DNA from: Coleophoma eucalyptorum
Taxonomy: Eukaryota > Ascomycota > Leotiomycetes > Helotiales > Dermateaceae
Length of the DNA: 64,000 bases
Reading direction: 5' to 3'
Assembly: GCA_026120035.1 (NCBI GenBank)
Contig: JALRME010000013.1
Coordinates: forward strand, 868,001 to 932,000
This document shows, piece by piece, positions 59,466 through 64,000 of this stretch. How positions within the stretch are numbered: the first letter of the stretch is position 1; every line of letters starts with the position of its first letter. The notes under the pieces are model-generated. The model saw only the letters and a program-made list of their open reading frames with translations, did no database searches and had not been told where the DNA came from. The translations under genes and the position numbers were made by a program.

Positions 59466-62400
59466 TGAAAGCCTTGAGATGAGGTATTATCCCACGTTAT
59501 CCCAATTCGCTTTGCATTGGTGTCTGCACGGAGTCATCATATAGATAACTTAACAACATTTGCTTGCCAATCAATTCCTTAGGCTTAAGAGCAAAGCAAT
59601 ACCTTCCATGCGCGCTGATGACGATCATAACAAATTACTTAACATGTTCAGAACTCCACATATTAATATGTCATAAATGGAAGGCCTTTCCTGGCTCTCG
59701 CAGACCGAACTATTGGATTATAAAGCTCTGGGTATATTTGAGTCAGTATAGTAATTAGGATGCACGTTGGTTGGGTAAGCAAAGAGGCTCTGCACTTGTG
59801 AATTACATAGAAACCCAATTCACTATGCGGCAAAATCCCAATGGTAGCGAGCGACAGCGCAGCTCGTTAAGCGAACCTGTGCTGGAATCAAAAATAACGG
59901 TTCAATGGACTCGAGCATTTTCAGTGGTTAAGAAGGATAAGAAGTTTATTTCTTGAAATGGACTGGCAACGAAGACGGATGGCCAAAAGGAGCGGGTGTT
60001 CATGAAACCTGTTGGCGCTCTGAATCTCGTTGGGCGGTTATCAGAAGCTAAGGTAGCTACTGAAATCATCGGTCATGATTTTTGTTGTGCCTCGGCAATC
60101 CATGGAAATCGTCGATGCTTTCCCTTCAATTCGCAACTGCTATAGGACAGAAGACAAGACAGATAGACCATACGTAGCCTTCTGCAAGCCGCTTGCGAAG
60201 GGCAGTTTACGAGGGAAGGAAGACCAAAGCCTGTTCCGTGCTGGCTGATCAAAGCTAGGGGATTGAGATGGTTTGATTCGATGGGATGGACGGAATGCCT
60301 CATGCTGTCATCGTTATTCTTGTTGTTGATGCAAGAGCGGAAACGCATACATAATTAATGCAGACGCGGAATAAACGGATTTGCGATTCGTCTCATCATC
60401 CGCTTGAAGGGGGGAGGGAGGGTTTTTTTTTTTTTTGTTTTCTTTCGTCTTTGCATGAACCCCACCACTATCGTGGCAGCAAGCACACTTGTTATGTCAT
60501 TTTTGCATCAAACTTTTAAGTGCTAAAGTGTATTCATAGGTTTTCGGAACTCTCCTTGCTGAGGCTTCCTGAACTCCGCAAAAGAAGGAACCTCGTTACT
60601 CCTGTGCGGCCTCAGGCACTCTCATACTCCCTGGTCCCTACTCAGTGCTATACTTACTTACTCGCATTCGCACATGGGCTGGCTCGGGGAATCAGCAACA
60701 CTGTAGAAAAGTGTGGGGCTGGGAAGAATAGTGGGAACACTGGGAAGACGATCGAATCTTCAGGAGTCTGGAACGCATCGCACAGGGAGTCTTGGCCGCA
60801 CCAATGACAAGCTCCACCCTCTGTTAGCACAACTGTACAGGAAAGAGCCTGGCGGGAAAAAGCAAGGCCAAACTCTTCTTTAGGCGTTGAGTGCTGTCAT
60901 CCTACTCCGTACTGACGACATGGGAAAGTCTCTGTCTGCTCCTGCAGCAACTTGGAGTACCGCTCTGCTGCAGCACCGCCGGCGTGATTTTGAGTTGCGG
61001 CCTACCAGCAAACTTGCTTGAGCCCTTCCGGGCACGGAATTCGTCAGCCTCGGCTTGCAGGGCAGGATGGCAGGAAGGCAGGAAGAAAAGCGTAGAAGCT
61101 TCCGGCAATACCACATGTCGCCCAAATTTCAATAATTGAGTTCATGCTGTTTGTTTGGCTGGAATCATCGACGAACCTGGCCGATTGGTAGGCCTTCAAC
61201 AGGGCAGCTGCCCACCTTACAGACTCACCTTTACCAGCGAGGGTTGCTGCACACTGCACAGTGCACAGTGCACCTAGGCTGGCTTCGCAACGTTAGTCCC
61301 CTGGACGCCGGTGGACAGCCAGGGCCCTGGGCCCTGGCATGAACAATGTGGACCAGTAGAAACCCCCAGCCAATGATAACAGGGTCGGCAAGGCAGGCTG
61401 CAGATGCCGTCACAGCTCAAGACAACGTGATGTGATAAGTCGCTCGCGATCTCACAAATCTTGGGGCGGGTACCGCTGATGTCTCTATGCCTCGCAGCGT
61501 GTGTCACTGCTGTCATCCTTACAGAATGTTTTGTTTCCTGTCATGTCACTTATTGAGAAGTGACGAGAACCGAGCGGCAGGCGAACGGATGGGCCTCGCG
61601 GGAGGTGCTTGGGCTGGCTTGAAACTTTCGAGAAACAACGGACAAGCTGCTCCTCGTTACCTCGTTGTGCTGATCATTGGGTCAAGATGGGATTTTCTGT
61701 CTCGGTGGATTTGTGCAGGTACCCGCAGGGATGCCTCAGGGTGGAACTGAACGTTCAGATTTTCATTTCGCGCATCCGCACGAACAAGGACTAGCCAACT
61801 CGTGACTTCAGCGTTGGTCAATGGGGGCTGAGTGACTCAAGTCATTGAGCTGACAGTTGGTGCAGCACCGGATCTACTGGATTCCATCGGGTCTGCTCGT
61901 GTGACACCTAATGTGGGCTCCTTAGTGCTGGTTGTTGTCCTTTTCATAGCTACCATACGGGTTGCTCTACTGGATAACACTTTGACTTACCTGACTTACT
62001 TGATGAAAGCAGATGTACACAAGACTGGTAGCATGCCGCCGACGTGACGCCCACGAGGCGAGCGATTCGAGATGCGCGGCGCGGCGTCCACGTCCAACTC
62101 TCGCTACCCGTCGTGCATCTTATGCCCAGGGACTTGCCCAGGACTTGTCCTTTGTACCTGCCGTTGACAGGAGGAGTCCGAAGCCTTTTTACGCAGCCCT
62201 GAATGCTGTCGAGTAAAGTGGCCTTGCCAGCAAGGATAAAACCAATGCTTTTGGCGATCTAGAGGAAGCTTTAGGCGCGAGCGCGCCAAGCCAGAGCAAC
62301 GAATATCAGCCAAAAAGCGGACGGGAGTCTGGGAGAAGTCCGACCAGCATCTTGGGCCCGAACTAATGTCACCAACCTGGCTCGAGCCTACGATAGTACA

Positions 62401-63299
62401 GTATAAGCCTGCTTCCCCGAAATCAAAACGCTACTTCGGGTCCTTTTTTGCATCGTTACGGCAACCCCATCCACCACCCTTGCGATGAAGTTGCGAACTG
62501 GATAAACGTCCGACCCCCATGTGAATGACCATGGTCTAGGAAGCAATCCCCAAGCGACCGGTACTGCTGAAGGAACAAGCAAGGTAGACAGAACTTGCTT
62601 CTTTGGAAGCCCGGACCACGCCGGGGAATGGAAAACATCGTGGTTAACGTTACTGCCAAAACGGTAGGGAGTTGGATGACATCGCACCACGCAATGCCCT
62701 CGTTTCCTGTCTTGACCTGTCTCGACTGTCTCTCCCACTCTCGCCCCTCGGCTCGTATATTCCTTTGGTAGGTTGACTAGTTGATTCCCCTAGCTCGGCC
62801 GGTTGGCCTGCGCTTGTTGAGCCCCAAACAGGGAGCAGGCAGGAGAGAGAGGGAGGGAGAGAGAGAAGAGATCGGGATTAGCAAGCAGAAAGGCCGATCA
62901 GGCTACTCGCAGAGGGGGGCTAGAAGGCTACTCTAGAATTGCTGGGCTAGCTGAAGGTCCTCTGCTCTGCCTCTGCGCTGCCTCTGCTCTGCCTCTGGAA
63001 GAAGGCTAATTTACGGCTTAGCGAGCATGGACCAGCACGGAGGATGGCGGATGGGCAGGGAGCGAGGCCTAACTCAGCAACCGAGACTGAGACTGAGAGA
63101 AAGACATGAGAAAGACGAAAGACACGAACCTAATCTAGAAAAGAGAGGGCGAGAGCTTGGACTCTCGTCTCTGCGCCTTTCGTGCTCCTCCTCCTCCACC
63201 TTCCCCCTACAGAGTAAGGTTCCATTGCCCATCACTTCCTGGTCCCTGGCCTGGCCTGGTGGCCCTGTCCTGTCTTGACTCTTGATTTGGATTGTCCCA
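59466..63299. other. Gene-poor right part
   Basis: About 3.8 kb with no supported gene. It includes a T14-class run near 60423-60436, a CTCTGC-rich tandem stretch at about 62959-62998, and a small palindrome around 61320-61340 (CAGGGCCCTGGGCCCTG). Open frames are short and unlike known families. No transposon signs were seen. Confidence 0.4.
62959..62998 (+). repeat. CTCTGC-rich short tandem repeat
   Basis: About 40 bp made of imperfect CTCTGC/CCTCTGC units in tandem. Low complexity, function unknown. Confidence 0.6.
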
Positions 63300-63993
63300 C
63301 TTCCCTCTATCCCCCCCCCTTCCTCCCAAGTCTCAAGCCTTCTGTCTCCGCCAAAACAAAGAAACATCCAGCGGCGCAAGGGCAACGGCAACGGCCCTGC
63401 TGTGAGGCGCAACCCTTAACCTCTATGCAGCTCCCCCAGTCATCACTCATCACAACACAAAATCATCTCGTCTCCCACGCGCCCTGCTGCGAAACCTCTT
63501 CCTCTGCTCCATCGCATCCATCCACCACCCAACCGCACACGCACCCTTCACCTTTGGTACGCCAACAGAGCTTCCCAATCGCATCTTCTATTCGTCCAGC
63601 AGTGCAACTTGAACGCAAGAATCCTGTAAGTGCATATCAATTCCTGGTTCTGCACGTGAACGGTATTTTTCTACCTCCCATGTTGTGGTTCCCAAGCGAA
63701 GGCGCAAAATCTGATTGGTAGTGTAAAAGGTACCAGGCTCCGATCCTGCGATTTCTACTTGACAACCACAGAACCTCGACCTACGTGGACAACTGGGGAT
63801 TTAACTGCTTGCTACTGCGAGTTCAACTGGTACACGTGTGAACGACATTTGAATCGTCTCTGCCCTCACCGTCACCAGAAAAAAACCCCCCAAAATGTCG
63901 CCTACGCCTACAGTCCTATGATTCTATGATAAACCCCGGACTCAACAACAGAACTCTACCGCAATTCAATAGCTCAGTAGAGCAAACGCAACA
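63300..63993 (+). promoter_or_regulatory. Probable 5' leader of a gene beyond the right edge
   Basis: The plus strand becomes C/T- and CA-rich like the two leaders inside this window. An eight-codon upstream ORF lies at 63895-63921 (ATG to TGA). The pattern suggests a transcript starting here and coding to the right. Confidence 0.35.
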
Positions 63994-64000
63994 ATGTCAC
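63994..64000 (+). CDS. Possible start codon of a gene cut by the window edge
   Basis: An ATG in good context (CAACAATGTC) follows a leader-like stretch and is the last ATG before the window ends. Only two codons are visible, so the product cannot be named and the call is tentative. Confidence 0.2.

Noticed and set aside
63968..63985. TAGCTCAGTAGAGC resembles a tRNA D arm
   Set aside because: The loop would be four bases, too short for a D loop, and the window ends before other arms could be checked.

Overview
This window is nuclear DNA of a filamentous ascomycete (Pezizomycotina). Leotiomycetes seems likely from the general look of the proteins, but that is an inference. The signs are short spliceosomal introns (mostly 45-80 nt) with GT..AG ends and CTAAC/CTGAC branch sites, N-terminal mitochondrial leaders, fungal-only families (Crh cell-wall transglycosylase, Ima1, Pof1, Kgd4, fungal ornithine carbamoyltransferase) and gaps of several kb between genes. 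I found no transposon, rRNA gene, CRISPR array or convincing tRNA.

Layout. 0.7-9.2 kb is dense: a KHDC4-like KH RNA-binding protein (-), ILV6 (+), a Tag1-like vacuolar membrane protein (-) and ornithine carbamoyltransferase (+). 9.2-15.95 kb has no supported gene and ends in a pyrimidine-rich probable 5' leader of an RGS-domain gene (+), whose frame holds one TGA that a candidate intron would remove. 19.3-23.6 kb carries a Pof1-type NMN adenylyltransferase (-), a steroid 5-alpha-reductase family protein (+) and a long-N-terminus aquaporin (-). 26.4-30.05 kb is a four-exon gene for an unrecognised 1156-residue protein, with a GC-AG intron. 30-35 kb is empty except for a second pyrimidine-rich leader before a GT31/fringe-like glycosyltransferase (+). 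38.6-42.4 kb holds ACH1 (-) and a GPI-type Crh transglycosylase (-). 43.8-51.5 kb holds ima1 (-), ALG14 (+), MVD1 (-) and holocytochrome c synthase (+). 51.7-59.5 kb holds a RUS/DUF647 protein (-), KGD4 (-), MED18 (+) and polynucleotide kinase 3'-phosphatase (+). 59.5-64 kb has no supported gene; its last 700 bp resembles another leader, with an ATG at 63994 at the very edge.

The genes are mostly housekeeping and do not form an obvious pathway cluster. Several act in mitochondria (ILV6, ARG3, ACH1, HCCS, KGD4), and MVD1 belongs to the mevalonate/sterol route. Head-to-head pairs share short promoters: KH/ILV6, Tag1-like/ARG3, POF1/SRD5A-like, ima1/ALG14 and MVD1/HCCS. I saw no clearly new defence, mobile or biosynthetic system. 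The most notable items are gene-structure puzzles: the RGS in-frame TGA, the GC-AG intron of the orphan gene, a 13-nt micro-exon in the RUS gene, and KGD4, which only appears after splicing. All exon boundaries were deduced by eye from splice motifs, frame and family resemblance; no alignment or RNA data were available.
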